From Corynebacterium suicordis DSM 45110 (GTDB taxonomy: Bacteria; Actinomycetota; Actinomycetes; Mycobacteriales; Mycobacteriaceae): DNA of 64,000 nucleotides. Under the pieces are notes generated by a model. It did not search any database, was not told the origin of the DNA, and saw only the letters and a program-made list of their open reading frames with translations. Below, one piece after another: positions 18,501-27,251 of this stretch. Where the stretch lies: NCBI RefSeq assembly GCF_015351405.1, contig NZ_JADKMY010000001.1, forward strand, positions 868,001 to 932,000. The letters are read 5' to 3'. Positions within the stretch are counted from its first letter, which is position 1. The number at the start of each line of letters is the position of its first letter. A program made the position numbers and the translations under genes.

Positions 18501-18636
18501 CATCGCCGGCAAGCGTGAGCTGGCGGGCGCGGTGGTTGGTGCAGGTGAGGGATGGATCGCCAATTTGGACGACGCCGACCTTCACGAGCTGTGGCAATTG
18601 AAATCAGCATCCGAGAATGCAACCGAGGGGGAGTGA
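15538..18636 (+). CDS. SNF2-family ATPase/helicase
   Basis: This is a 1032-residue Swi2/Snf2 ATPase that would translocate on double-stranded DNA. The N-terminal half is the SNF2-associated region found in bacterial members. The motor starts near residue 545 (RTSLRDHQVRGVSWL), with motif I DDMGLGKT (574-581), motif II DEAQ (677-680), motif III LTGTPVENR, motif V GGTGITL and motif VI QATDRAYRIGQ (956-966). It is the first of five tightly spaced plus-strand genes. Its TGA shares a base with the ATG of the SWIM gene (TGATG), implying translational coupling. The ribosome site at the chosen ATG is weak. SNF2-SWIM pairs are common in actinobacteria, but their role is poorly defined. Confidence 0.92.
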   Translation: MDFQSRLHALLPSEGGLHLWVEKVDGRVVVTDSAVLGEEDLPAELLRLVQARPLRQRGSVWLATPKGKLKRVPVPAVAYTPEQSLKVLHEISQWAQKARDNSASREDQPGVANPDALGAEVYFLLDLYRCALDIVRAGRVMLRMDRVDNEWYPRWMPSTAGSHHAVLQQLRDATPEVLSRNGGEDVVGQWVDEMVHWMSIRIFQDTLGSTDEINTPFMNSVLAGQPARRVSADTVSQLNRWRTSAADAASQVVLVLSSPSDATTAGHSADTGIGDIPLEDIRWRLDIGMSVNDGPTEVLVPAEMTDAQSARLYRALAHMRATWRPLAAMLAPVEQWFTTGVWQPQFPGVESSAQDRRMSLALGIDEVEMLLSEGVRSLRGAGVQVMVPRGWTRAVPQVKVAVNPVGAGQGSGKLGLDQLVNFEWDISVEGESLDENARRELVQSASSIVAVNGRFMYLDSSSLHRARGWLHAIKKKDEIDPLDEDLDEDLQVSLRDIMEADALASEYHETSGDHHFRIEANGWMERLLSDEPVSPPQPVTVPDSVRTSLRDHQVRGVSWLAWMSEHHLGAILADDMGLGKTLQVLALLAWEKSQAEHAQVDPVLVIAPTSVLDAWKREVQRHTPELTVLVDHGAAKVTDEKFAQKAAGYDIVVTSYGTVSRNPERYQQVQWHRVVADEAQNIKNPGTKQSRAVRSLPAGHRIALTGTPVENRLSDLYALMDFANPGILGSPAAFQNRLAIPVERYGDETARERLQRVVQPFVLRRLKSDEGMGLNLPEKRDEVELIPLTSEQAALYQAFTESMEEKLRNREESRKGMILGALVKIKQICNHPAHFAGDGSALLRLGRHRSNKVKRMFEIIDAARAEGRKVLVFTQFPSFGRMLIPEMSARYDTEIPMLHGGLSRSARAEMVAGFQNPEGPPIMLLSVRAGGTGITLTEASVVIHIDRWWNPAVEDQATDRAYRIGQDKPVTVYKLVTKGTLDERIHDIIAGKRELAGAVVGAGEGWIANLDDADLHELWQLKSASENATEGE

Positions 18637-19601
18637 TGAGTCCACGCAGCGGTGATACCCCTCGCGGGAAGAAGCACCCCACCTGGGGAGATAACGTGGT
18701 GGTGGCCGATTTCGGGGCGCGTAGACGCCGGGAATTGGCCGCGGGGCAGACCACTCCGCAAGTGCCCCGCCAAGAGACGGAGACATGGGCCGCGGCCACC
18801 CTCATGGAGGCATTGGCTCAACAGGCCGATTCCGGCAGGCTGGCCAGGGGTCGAGAATATTTCCGCGCCGGGAAGATCCTCGGGGTGGAGTTGCAGACCA
18901 ACGTGATCAGCGGTTTGGTGGCAGGTTCTCAGCTGGAGCCCTTCGATGTGAGCATTCGTTTGCGATCCCTGGGCAAGCGGCAGCTGGCCTTCGTGGAACA
19001 AGAGTTGCTGATGGATGCTTCCCACGTGCGCAGCTTGGTGAAGGGCAGCGCGCCGGGCGTGGACGTGGCCGCGATATTGCTGCGCAAGGATCATCTGGCC
19101 ACCACCACCTGCACGTGTCCGGATCGCAGCACGGCGTGCAAGCACGTGGTGGCGGTGATGTACGCGGTGTCCGCGCAGCTCTCCCGGGATCCGCTGCAGG
19201 TTTTGCGCCTGCGCGGGATTGATCCGGTTCCACTGTTGCAACAACTGGGGCATTCCGATGCCTCCAGCGAGCCGCGACCTTTGCGGGCGGTGGAGCCCAC
19301 GCGTTCTGAAACCGATGATGTGCCGGAAATCGTGGATGCTGCCGCGTTCTGGGGTGAGAATTCAGAGCCGGTTTCTTGGGAGCCTTTTTCCGAAGAATGG
19401 GGCATGGAACAGGGCGATACCGAAGCGATGATGGCAGCCCTGCGCACCGTGTCTTGGACTGGCGTGGACCAGCTGTATATCCGCCATGAACTGGAACGAT
19501 GCTATGAAACCCTCACAGAGATAGACCTGGCGTTCGATAATGTCCCTTGGTCCCGGGATCCCCTGTCCCGGGCTGATGCTAGAAATGGGCACCATGACTG
19601 A
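18636..19601 (+). CDS. SWIM zinc-finger protein
   Basis: This gene encodes 321 residues. The ATG at 18636 overlaps the SNF2 stop by one base and follows GAGGGGGAG. The SWIM signature CxCx6CxH is complete: Cys159, Cys161, Cys168, His170 (CTCPDRSTACKH), a predicted zinc-binding DNA or protein contact module. The region before it holds RARG-like motifs (GRLARGREYFRAGKI) typical of SWIM partners of SNF2 ATPases. The C-terminal third is acidic and aromatic. It overlaps the following nuclease gene by 8 bases. The inferred role is DNA-targeting partner of the SNF2 ATPase. Confidence 0.88.
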   Translation: MSPRSGDTPRGKKHPTWGDNVVVADFGARRRRELAAGQTTPQVPRQETETWAAATLMEALAQQADSGRLARGREYFRAGKILGVELQTNVISGLVAGSQLEPFDVSIRLRSLGKRQLAFVEQELLMDASHVRSLVKGSAPGVDVAAILLRKDHLATTTCTCPDRSTACKHVVAVMYAVSAQLSRDPLQVLRLRGIDPVPLLQQLGHSDASSEPRPLRAVEPTRSETDDVPEIVDAAAFWGENSEPVSWEPFSEEWGMEQGDTEAMMAALRTVSWTGVDQLYIRHELERCYETLTEIDLAFDNVPWSRDPLSRADARNGHHD

Positions 19602-20829
19602 ATTTGAGAACTCGCCAGCGCAGTTCCGCTTTCTCCACACCTCGGATTGGCAGCTGGGCATGCCCGCGAACTTCCTGGAACCCGAGGCGAGGGCTCGTTT
19701 CGCAGATGCTCGCCTGGAGGCAGTGGAGCGCTTGTTCGCGCTGGCGCAGGAGCAGCGCTGCGAGGCGATCGTGGTGGCGGGGGATGTCTTCGATAACAAC
19801 CTCTTGCGCCCCGAGGTTTACCGCCGGGCCATCGACGTGCTGCGCACCAGCCCAGTCCCGGTGTATCTGTTGCCCGGCAACCATGATCCTTTCGACGCCG
19901 CCAGCATCTACCGCAAGCCGGAGTTCGCCCAGCTCGCACAAGGTAATTCGCGCGGGGTGAAGGTGGAGGTGTTGCAAGATTTTGCTCCATTAGAGCTGCG
20001 GGAGGGCGTGGAGATCGTGGGGGCACCGCTGCTGACCAAGATGCCGAATGAGGACCTGGTTGCAAGAGCTATCCAGGAGTGCGAACAGCGCGATGCTGAA
20101 GGGGATGCTGAGGAAGCGAAGAATCGGATCCGGGTGCTGGTGGGGCATGGCAATGTGAGTACGTTCGGGGATGATAATGACCTCAGCACCATCGACGTGG
20201 CAGCCGCAGAAGAAGCCTGCGACCGCAGAGTGATTGATTACGTGGCGCTGGGGGATACGCACTCTGCGATGTCCCTGGGTAGTACCGGGCGGGTGTGGTA
20301 CTCCGGTGCTCCAGAGGTGACAGCCTTCCGTGAACCGCATGGCGGCGGGGAGAACAACTCCGGCAAAGCACTGGTGGTGGATATCCAGGTGAAAGAATCT
20401 GGGGTGAACGTGGACGTGGAGGAATTCTCCATTGGCCGCTGGGCTTTTCAGGCCGTGGAGGCGGAGATCAATTCCCGCGCCGAAGCGCAATCCTTCGTGG
20501 AGAGCGTGCAGGAGATGGCCAACAAGCGAAATCTCGTGGTGAAATATGCGCTCAAAGGCACGGTCGATTTACACACCGCAGCGTGGCTGGACCAGCAGTT
20601 GGAAGAGAGTGCCCTGGGATTTGCCCGACTCTATCCACGCGAGCGGTTGATGGACCTGCATGTGGTTCCGGATCTGGACGAGCTCGCAGAGGCCAATTTC
20701 GGCGAAGGTTTTATCGATGCTGCGGCCAAGGAGCTTATGGAGTCCGCGCAAGAAGATAACCGAGCGGCCAGCGACGCACTGCGATTGTTGTACCGGTTGA
20801 GCGCTGCGACCCGAAAGGATGCGGTCTAA
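19594..20829 (+). CDS. Mre11/SbcD-like metallophosphoesterase
   Basis: This 411-residue calcineurin-like phosphoesterase is related to DNA exonucleases of the SbcD/Mre11/YhaO group. Metal-binding motifs in order are HTSDWQLG (15-22), GDVFDNN (63-69), GNHDP (95-99), GHGNVS (184-189) and GDTHS (220-224). The first motif reads DWQ where canonical Mre11 has DxH, so one metal ligand appears to be Gln20. The C-terminal part (about 260-411) would be the capping and ATPase-contact region. The start could also be ATG 19576 or 19585; 19594 gives the conventional N-terminus. It overlaps the SWIM gene by 8 bases, and the ATPase gene begins 4 bases after its stop. Nuclease activity is inferred. Confidence 0.85.
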   Translation: MTEFENSPAQFRFLHTSDWQLGMPANFLEPEARARFADARLEAVERLFALAQEQRCEAIVVAGDVFDNNLLRPEVYRRAIDVLRTSPVPVYLLPGNHDPFDAASIYRKPEFAQLAQGNSRGVKVEVLQDFAPLELREGVEIVGAPLLTKMPNEDLVARAIQECEQRDAEGDAEEAKNRIRVLVGHGNVSTFGDDNDLSTIDVAAAEEACDRRVIDYVALGDTHSAMSLGSTGRVWYSGAPEVTAFREPHGGGENNSGKALVVDIQVKESGVNVDVEEFSIGRWAFQAVEAEINSRAEAQSFVESVQEMANKRNLVVKYALKGTVDLHTAAWLDQQLEESALGFARLYPRERLMDLHVVPDLDELAEANFGEGFIDAAAKELMESAQEDNRAASDALRLLYRLSAATRKDAV

Positions 20830-20833
20830 ACGC

Positions 20834-23605
20834 ATGCTGACTCTACATAGCTTGTCCCTGGAACACGTGGCGGGAGTGGATTCCGCCCAACTGCAGCTCT
20901 CCGAAAGTGGAGTGACCGTGGTGTACGGCGCCAATGAAGGAGGCAAAACCACCTTGCTCAAGGCATTTGAGGTGCTGCTCAGCGATGTGAAAGTGGCCAG
21001 TAGCGCCAAGAGTGTGCAGTGGATGTACCCGAAGCATCTGGATGAATCTCCCACCATTTCCGCGGAGATGACGGTTGGTGATTATCGTCTGCACATTACC
21101 AAGACGTACAAGGCACGCGGTGGCCAGGCAGTGCTTAAGGTCAGTGCGCCCGCGGTGGAGAATGAGACGGGGCGTCGAGCAGAAGAAAGACTCCAGGAGA
21201 TCCTGGCGGAGGGGATGGACACCACGCTCCGAGATGCCCTGACCATCCGCCAAGGTGAGAGCTTGGAGACTTTTGTGGCCGCCGATGTGGAATCGCTGGC
21301 CCGCGCGCTCGATGATGCCGAGGAGGTGGAGAGCGGTGCGATGAAGACGTCCTCTGCGACCTCTGACTTGTTAAATCGGGTGCACAAGGAATATCGCCGT
21401 TATTTCACCGATGGCGGATCCGTGGCTGGCAAGGGTGAGCTGGGCCAGGCGAAACAGGCGAAGGACGATGCGGAGGATTCTGCGCGTGAAGCGCGCCTGG
21501 CGTACGAACAGGCGCAGGCACATATCGTGGCCATCGACCAGTTCACGGAGAGCATCGAGCTGGAAAGGCTCAAGCAGCCGGCGGCTCAGGAGGAGCTGGA
21601 AGTCTCGCAGAAAGAGCTGGCTGAAGCTGAGGCGGTAGAAAACAAACTGCAGCAACTGGAGTCCAAGGCGAAGGCAGCGGGAAGTCAGCTGGAGGTTGCG
21701 GAATCTCGGCTCGATGCCCGGCAGAAACTGCGAGCTGCGCTGGATGAGAGCGGCACGAAGATGGCGCAGCTTCGCGAAAGTGCCGAGGTTTCGGTTAAGG
21801 CGATGGACGCGGAGCACGCCGAGATCCAGGAAAAGGAAGCCCTGCGGGAGCGTAAGTCCGGCGAACTGGATGAATCAGAGGCGTTGATTGAGGTCACGCG
21901 CAGCATTGCGGAGGTACACGCAGCAGCCACGGAATCAGTAGCTGCTGAGAAGTTGGCTGACGAGGTTCAGCAGCTCGTGGAGCAGCGCAAAGAGTTGCGG
22001 GAAAAACTGGCGAGTAATCCTGCCACACCGCAGACGATGAATGCGTTCCGCGAGGCGCTGACTGGGTTGCGGACGGCGGAGCGTTTCCGCGATGCGATTG
22101 CCACTAGCGTGCACATCGCTGGTCCGCAGGGTGCGGAAATTCAAGACAGCGCTGGGGAGAGCTTTGCGCTGGATGAATCCGGTGCATTGATTCGAGTCAC
22201 TCACGAGCGTTCGCTGACCATGGGAGAGTTCACCGTTACGGTTACTCCCTCCGAGGACCTTTCGCGCAGTGAGCGAGATGTGGAACGAGCGCGTGCCAGC
22301 GTGCAGAAGCTCACTAGTGAGTTGGGGCTGGACGAGCCAGAACTTTCGGATGCCGAGGAGCTGGCTGCCAAGAGATCGCAGTTGGAGGATGAGCTCCAGC
22401 AGACGAGTACCGCGTTGGCGGCCAAGACCGGAGACAAGGGTGAGGCGGCAATCGCGTCTCGAGTGCAGGAAACTCTTGATGAGCTGCGCGATTCTGTTTC
22501 CGAGCTGCGGGAGCTCGCCGATAGTGCCGAATCTATCGACAGTGAGAAAAGCTCGAGCGTGATGGGTGTGGCTCGGGAAATCCTGGCGGTCACCGAGAGC
22601 AACGAGGATGAGGAATCCTGGGCGCGCGAGATTACGGAGCTGGAGGTGGATGTTCACACCACCCGCGAGGAGCTTCTCACTTGGAACGCCGAGGTCAAAG
22701 CGTTCCTGCGACAGGCTCCGGCCCGTGATGGTGGGATGACAGCAACACAGAAGAAGCACTTCACGCTGCAGGCCGAGCTGGAGCAGGTGGAGATCGCCCA
22801 CCAATTGAACTCGGAGCGTTTGGAACAGGCCAGGGCTGATAAACCCGACCAGGCATTAGAGGACGAAGTGACGCTCGCCCGGAATGCCAACGAGCAGGCG
22901 AACGATGAATGGAGCCGCGGCCGGGAAGAATTCGGCCAGCATTCCATCGAGCTGGCCCGGGAGAAAAATGCCGGAGCCCAGGAGCGGGTGCGGAAGATCG
23001 AATCCCGCATCCAGCAGTTCCAGCTTGATCGGGCGCAGCGCGAAGGTCAGCTGGAGAAGGGCTATGGCGCGGCCGCTGAACTGCAGGAAGCCCAAAGCGA
23101 GCTGGAGAGATGCACCCTGGCGCTCGAAAGAGTGCAGGCCCAGGCTGACGCCGCGAAGCTGCTGCGGGACACCATCGAAAATGCCCGCGCAGAGCTGCGC
23201 GCGAAGTACGAAAAGCCCTTCAAGGAAGCCTTCGAAGGCCTGGCCAGCGCGGTATTCGGCGTGGACACCTCGTTCACCTTCGGCCCAGATCTGCGTATTG
23301 AAAAGCGGGTACGGGCAGGTTTGGATCTCGACGCCGATGCCCTTTCCGGCGGCGCCCAAGAACAGATGATGATGCTGGCACGCCTAGCTGTGGCCACGTT
23401 GGTGGGCAAGGGAGGCAGCGTTCCGATCTTTATCGACGACGCCCTCGGCTTCTCCGATCCCCACCGGATGAAGAGCATGAATGCGGTGCTGGGACGGCTC
23501 GGCCGCGAACATCAAGTGATCGTGTTGACCTGCGATGTTGATCGCTTCGACAGCATCGTCGGGGCAGCTCAGCACTCCATCGAGAGCATCCGGGCGCAGG
23601 GATAG
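20834..23605 (+). CDS. Rad50/SbcC/YhaN-like SMC-type ATPase
   Basis: This 923-residue ATPase has the Rad50 plan. The N-terminal half-ATPase has Walker A GANEGGKT (32-39). A long heptad-rich coiled coil (about 180-800, rich in Glu, Ala, Leu, Gln) follows. The C-terminal half-ATPase has signature LSGGAQEQ (837-844), Walker B VPIFIDDALG (863-872) and a switch segment IVLTCDVDRF. I see no CxxC zinc hook in the coiled coil, which favours the YhaN-like branch over true Rad50. ATG 20834 gives the conventional N-terminus; ATG 20819 is also possible. With the phosphoesterase just upstream it should form an SbcCD-like complex that processes DNA ends. Confidence 0.87.
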   Translation: MLTLHSLSLEHVAGVDSAQLQLSESGVTVVYGANEGGKTTLLKAFEVLLSDVKVASSAKSVQWMYPKHLDESPTISAEMTVGDYRLHITKTYKARGGQAVLKVSAPAVENETGRRAEERLQEILAEGMDTTLRDALTIRQGESLETFVAADVESLARALDDAEEVESGAMKTSSATSDLLNRVHKEYRRYFTDGGSVAGKGELGQAKQAKDDAEDSAREARLAYEQAQAHIVAIDQFTESIELERLKQPAAQEELEVSQKELAEAEAVENKLQQLESKAKAAGSQLEVAESRLDARQKLRAALDESGTKMAQLRESAEVSVKAMDAEHAEIQEKEALRERKSGELDESEALIEVTRSIAEVHAAATESVAAEKLADEVQQLVEQRKELREKLASNPATPQTMNAFREALTGLRTAERFRDAIATSVHIAGPQGAEIQDSAGESFALDESGALIRVTHERSLTMGEFTVTVTPSEDLSRSERDVERARASVQKLTSELGLDEPELSDAEELAAKRSQLEDELQQTSTALAAKTGDKGEAAIASRVQETLDELRDSVSELRELADSAESIDSEKSSSVMGVAREILAVTESNEDEESWAREITELEVDVHTTREELLTWNAEVKAFLRQAPARDGGMTATQKKHFTLQAELEQVEIAHQLNSERLEQARADKPDQALEDEVTLARNANEQANDEWSRGREEFGQHSIELAREKNAGAQERVRKIESRIQQFQLDRAQREGQLEKGYGAAAELQEAQSELERCTLALERVQAQADAAKLLRDTIENARAELRAKYEKPFKEAFEGLASAVFGVDTSFTFGPDLRIEKRVRAGLDLDADALSGGAQEQMMMLARLAVATLVGKGGSVPIFIDDALGFSDPHRMKSMNAVLGRLGREHQVIVLTCDVDRFDSIVGAAQHSIESIRAQG

Positions 23606-23622
23606 AGAGCAGGAGGGCACTG

Positions 23623-23844
23623 ATGGAAGAGTTTAATGGTGAGACCTTTTACACCGTGGAGGAATGTGCGGAATACCTGGGTAAGACCGTGGATGAGGTG
23701 CGGGAGTTGATTCGCTCGGGTGAGATGCACGCCTACAAACTCAGGGCGATTCGCTGCCCCTGGATGGTGCAAAAAACGCAGCTTGAATACCAGAAATGGG
23801 CAGAGAAGGGAATAATTTCCGAAGAAATTCTCAACGAATACTAG
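23623..23844 (+). CDS. Small helix-turn-helix protein (excisionase/MerR-type)
   Basis: This 73-residue protein contains an excisionase-like HTH (FYTVEECAEYLGKTVDEVRE, then LIRSGEMHAYKLRAIRCPWM). The layout matches the HTH_17 family: helix-turn-helix followed by a wing. The ATG has GGAGG at good spacing and lies 17 bases after the SbcC-like gene, so it is probably the last gene of the same transcript. It could be the operon's regulator or a DNA-binding accessory. There is no phage context around it. The convergent tRNA-Arg gene lies 23 bases downstream. Confidence 0.8.
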   Translation: MEEFNGETFYTVEECAEYLGKTVDEVRELIRSGEMHAYKLRAIRCPWMVQKTQLEYQKWAEKGIISEEILNEY

Positions 23845-23867
23845 GGGAGTATCAGCGGGAATTTTAG

Positions 23868-23943
23868 TGGTGCCCTCGAGAGGATTCGAACCTCCGACCC
23901 CTGGTACCGGAAACCAGTGCTCTATCCCCTGAGCTACGAGGGC
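23868..23943 (-). tRNA. tRNA-Arg (anticodon CCG)
   Basis: Read on the minus strand, the 76 bases fold as a full cloverleaf: acceptor GCCCTCG/CGAGGGC, D arm GCTC..GAGC, anticodon stem CTGGT/ACCAG with loop TTCCGGT (anticodon CCG, reading CGG), and T arm with GGTTCGAATCC. The discriminator is A and CCA is encoded (23868-23870). It is head-to-head with argS, which charges it. Confidence 0.97.
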
Positions 23944-24061
23944 GCGCGCTCGTGATTCTTGGAGAACCAAAGCGAGTACGAGGCAAAAGCATAGCACTGC
24001 GCCAGAGACGGTAATAAACCGCCGTGCACTGACTGTCCGGGGTGCTTGCTAGTCTTGCTCT

Positions 24062-25726
24062 GTGACTCCAGCAGAACTCTCATCACTGATTACCAACGTG
24101 GCAAAGCACGTGCTCGAAGCGCAAGGACTGGATGGTGGCGTCGTTGAAAAAACGGCTACCGTTGAGCGCCCCCGTAACCCTGAGCACGGCGATTACGCCA
24201 CCAACATCGCCATGCAGGTGGCCAAGCGAGCCGGGACGAACCCGCGCCAGCTGGCTACCTGGTTGGCTGAGGCGCTCGGTGAGCAGGATGCCATCGAAGA
24301 AGCCTCCGTGGCCGGTCCCGGGTTCCTCAACATCCGCTTGGCCGCAGCGGCACAGGGCAAGATCGTGGCAGACATCCTGGAAGCGGGGGAGAACTTCGGC
24401 GCAGGCGAGGAACTGGCTGGTCAGAAGATCAACCTGGAGTTCGTCTCTGCTAACCCCACCGGACCGATCCACCTAGGTGGTACGCGTTGGGCTGCTGTCG
24501 GCGATTCCCTCGGCCGGGTACTGGCTACTCGCGGCGCAGCCGTGACGCGCGAATACTACTTCAATGACCACGGCACGCAGATTGACCGCTTCGCCAACTC
24601 GCTGATCGCCGCGGCCAAGGGTGAGCCCACCCCGGAGGATGGCTATGGAGGCGATTACATCCATGACATCGCCGGTCAGATCACCGCAGCACACCCCAAG
24701 TGGGCTGACCTGCCAGAAGACGGCCTGCGGGAGCTATTCCGCTCCGAAGGCACCGAGCTCATGTTTGCGCACATCAAGCGCACGCTGGCGGAGTTCGGCA
24801 CGGAATTTGACGTGTACTTCCATGAGAACTCGCTGTTCGAATCCGGCGCGGTGGATAAGGCCATCGCCACGCTGAAGAGCAACGGCAACCTCTACGAATC
24901 CGAGGGCGCGTGGTGGTTGCGCTCCTCCGAGTACGGGGATGATAAAGACCGCGTGGTCATCAAGTCCGATGGCAACGCTGCGTACATCGCGGGCGATATC
25001 GCCTACATCGTGGACAAGATCGACCGCGATCACAACCTGTGCATCTACATGCTCGGCGCGGACCACCACGGGTACATCGCCCGCCTGCGCGCCGCTGCCG
25101 CAGCACTGGGCTATGACCCGAACCAAGTGGAGGTGCTCATCGGCCAGATGGTGAACCTGCGCAAGGATGGTGTCTCCGTGAAGATGTCCAAGCGCGCCGG
25201 CACCGTCATCACGCTGGATGACCTGGTGGAAGCCATCGGCGTAGATGCTGCCCGCTACGCCTTGATCCGTTCTTCCGTGGATTCCTCGCTGGATATCGAC
25301 ATGGAACTGTGGAGCTCCCAGACCTCCGATAACCCCGTGTTCTACGTGCAATACGGCCATGCGCGCTTGGCCTCCATCATGCGCAAGGCTGCTGAGCTTG
25401 GCGTGACCTCCACCGATCCGGATCTCTCCCTGCTCACCCATGAGCGCGAAGGCGACCTCATCCGCACCCTCGGTGAGTTCCCCAAGGTCGTAGGCACTGC
25501 CGCTGAACTGCGCGAACCGCACCGCGTGGCACGCTATGCCGAAGAACTGGCGGGCACGTTCCACCGCTTCTACGATTCGTGCCAGATCCTGCCCAAGGGT
25601 GAGGAAGCCACTGGCGAGGACACCGATCCACTGTTCCGCGCGCGCCTGGCGCTGGCCGCGGCCACCAAGCAGACCCTGGCCAACGCGCTGCGCCTGGTGG
25701 GCGTATCCGCGCCCGAGAGGATGTAA
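24062..25726 (+). CDS. argS: Arginyl-tRNA synthetase
   Basis: This class I synthetase attaches arginine to tRNA-Arg. The 554 residues match the family length. The HIGH-like motif is HLGG (137-140, in [12 protein letters not shown]) and the KMSK loop is KMSK (374-377). An Arg-specific N-terminal domain (about 1-110) and a C-terminal all-helical anticodon-binding domain ending [13 protein letters not shown] are present. The start is GTG 24062. lysA follows after 3 bases. In C. glutamicum argS-lysA is one operon whose expression responds to arginine and lysine, and the same arrangement is seen here. Confidence 0.97.
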   Translation: MTPAELSSLITNVAKHVLEAQGLDGGVVEKTATVERPRNPEHGDYATNIAMQVAKRAGTNPRQLATWLAEALGEQDAIEEASVAGPGFLNIRLAAAAQGKIVADILEAGENFGAGEELAGQKINLEFVSANPTGPIHLGGTRWAAVGDSLGRVLATRGAAVTREYYFNDHGTQIDRFANSLIAAAKGEPTPEDGYGGDYIHDIAGQITAAHPKWADLPEDGLRELFRSEGTELMFAHIKRTLAEFGTEFDVYFHENSLFESGAVDKAIATLKSNGNLYESEGAWWLRSSEYGDDKDRVVIKSDGNAAYIAGDIAYIVDKIDRDHNLCIYMLGADHHGYIARLRAAAAALGYDPNQVEVLIGQMVNLRKDGVSVKMSKRAGTVITLDDLVEAIGVDAARYALIRSSVDSSLDIDMELWSSQTSDNPVFYVQYGHARLASIMRKAAELGVTSTDPDLSLLTHEREGDLIRTLGEFPKVVGTAAELREPHRVARYAEELAGTFHRFYDSCQILPKGEEATGEDTDPLFRARLALAAATKQTLANALRLVGVSAPERM

Positions 25727-25729
25727 GCG

Positions 25730-27124
25730 ATGGATATCGATACCGGTCTCCACCCCGTTCCGCTGCGTCGTCGCACGCAGAACACCGCGGAGTTCAACCA
25801 GCTCCCGGCCCATGTTTTTCCTGAAAATGCCCAGCGCACCGCCGATGGGGAGATCGAGATTGCCGGCGTAAAGCTCAGCGATCTTGCCCAGCAGCACGGC
25901 ACCGCCGCATTCATCCTGGATGAGGAAGATTTCCGCAATCGCTGCCGCCGGATTGCCACCGCTTTCGGTGGTGGCGAGCGAGTCCACTACGCCTCCAAGG
26001 CTTTCCTCTCCAAGACCGTGTGCAAGTGGATTGCGGAAGAGGGCTTGTCCCTGGATGTCGCCAGTTATGGCGAGCTGCAGGTGGCTCTCCAGGCCGGTTT
26101 CCCTGCCGAGCGCATCACCGTGCACGGCAATAATAAGAGCCGCGAGTTCCTCGAGCTGGCTGTTACCGCAGGTGTAGAGCTCATCGTGGTGGATTCTCTG
26201 CAGGAAATCAGCACGCTCTCCGAGGTAGCCACCAGCTGTGGCCGCACCCAGGATGTGCTGGTCCGCGTCACGCCCGGTGTGCACGTGGACACGCATGAGT
26301 TCATCGCCACCTCGCACGAGGATCAGAAGTTCGGTTTCTCCTTGGCCTCCGGTGCTGCCCGTCGCGCGGCTCTTTCTTGTGCCGACGCCACCTCTGTCTC
26401 CCTCCGCGGACTGCACTGCCACGTGGGTTCTCAGGTCTTTGAGGCGGCGGGCTTTGTCCTGGCTGCGGAACGACTGCTGCGCCTGTGGGCGGATCTCCTC
26501 AGCGAACTCCCCGGGGAAGAAGCAGACGTGCTGGATGTCTTGGATCTGGGTGGTGGTTATGGCATCGCCTACATGCCTGATCACGAAGCACTTGATGTGG
26601 AAGCCGTCGCCGCTGAACTGTTGCAAAAGGTTTCGGATGCGGCCGCCGCGGTGGGGGTTCCGCACCCAGTGGTGAACGTGGAACCCGGACGCGCCATCGC
26701 CGGTCCCGCGATGGTCACGCTGTACACGGTGGGCACCGTCAAGGACGTGGAAACTTCCGATCGCGCAGTGCGCCGCTACATCTCCGTAGACGGCGGCATG
26801 GCGGACAATATCCGCCCTGCCCTCTACCAGGCGGAATACGACGTGCGCGTGGCCAACCGAGAGCTGGCAGGCCAGTTGGTTCCAGCGCGCGTCGTGGGTT
26901 CCCACTGTGAATCCGGCGATGTGTTGGTCAATGACGTACTGGTTCCGGATGACCTGGTTCCCGGAGATCTCCTGGTGATTCCAGCCACGGGCGCTTACTG
27001 CTATTCCATGTCCTCGCGCTACAACATGATGCTCCGCCCGCCGGTCATCGTGGTCAAGGAAGGGGAGTCCCGGGTGATGATCCGTCGCGAGACCCTCGAG
27101 GATGCCCTGGCACTGGAAGCCTAA
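25730..27124 (+). CDS. lysA: Diaminopimelate decarboxylase
   Basis: LysA makes L-lysine from meso-diaminopimelate, the last step of lysine synthesis. The 464-residue fold-type III PLP enzyme has the PLP lysine at K90 ([10 protein letters not shown]). It also shows HCHVGSQ (about 225-231), DLGGGYGI (about 277-284), the EPGRAI phosphate/PLP motif and the C-terminal CESGD motif (about 390) that supplies the second active-site Cys. The ribosome site (GAGAGGATG) lies in the end of argS. Downstream are a GC-rich hairpin and the hom promoter region. Confidence 0.97.
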   Translation: MDIDTGLHPVPLRRRTQNTAEFNQLPAHVFPENAQRTADGEIEIAGVKLSDLAQQHGTAAFILDEEDFRNRCRRIATAFGGGERVHYASKAFLSKTVCKWIAEEGLSLDVASYGELQVALQAGFPAERITVHGNNKSREFLELAVTAGVELIVVDSLQEISTLSEVATSCGRTQDVLVRVTPGVHVDTHEFIATSHEDQKFGFSLASGAARRAALSCADATSVSLRGLHCHVGSQVFEAAGFVLAAERLLRLWADLLSELPGEEADVLDVLDLGGGYGIAYMPDHEALDVEAVAAELLQKVSDAAAAVGVPHPVVNVEPGRAIAGPAMVTLYTVGTVKDVETSDRAVRRYISVDGGMADNIRPALYQAEYDVRVANRELAGQLVPARVVGSHCESGDVLVNDVLVPDDLVPGDLLVIPATGAYCYSMSSRYNMMLRPPVIVVKEGESRVMIRRETLEDALALEA

Positions 27125-27142
27125 ACGCGGGTTTTTCCGCAG

Positions 27143-27172
27143 TCCCCGCCCGCTTCCTGCGGGTGGTGGGGA
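27143..27172 (+). terminator. GC-rich hairpin between lysA and hom
   Basis: TCCCC...GGGGA (27143-27147 / 27168-27172) encloses CCCGC-TTCCT-GCGGG (27149-27163), with a small internal loop. No T run follows, so it is at best a Rho-assisted or partial terminator; its right arm touches the inverted repeat at 27171-27190. Confidence 0.4.
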
Positions 27173-27190
27173 TCACGCTAAACTGTGATC
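27171..27190. promoter_or_regulatory. Inverted repeat GATCAC-N8-GTGATC upstream of hom
   Basis: A perfect 6+6 inverted repeat with an 8-base spacer lies 61-81 bases before the hom start codon. The spacer contains TAAACT, a possible -10 hexamer. In C. glutamicum hom-thrB has its own promoter and is controlled by McbR, but this repeat does not match the McbR consensus I recall, so the regulator is open. Confidence 0.35.
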
Positions 27191-27251
27191 TAGCACAAAT
27201 TGAGCACTAAAGTTTTACACGCACACGATAAAAACTCGACGGAGAAGAATC

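Noticed and set aside
23623-23844. Phage excisionase marking an integrated element beside tRNA-Arg
   Set aside because: The HTH protein resembles excisionases, but no integrase, direct-repeat copy of the tRNA end or phage gene is visible nearby; it fits better as the last gene of the SNF2-SbcC-like run.
24734-26905. A 723-codon minus-strand frame across argS and lysA
   Set aside because: It lies wholly opposite two well-conserved genes with clear motifs, has no ribosome site or known domain, and its composition (His/Gly/Val/Arg-rich) is what GC-rich codon bias produces on the opposite strand.
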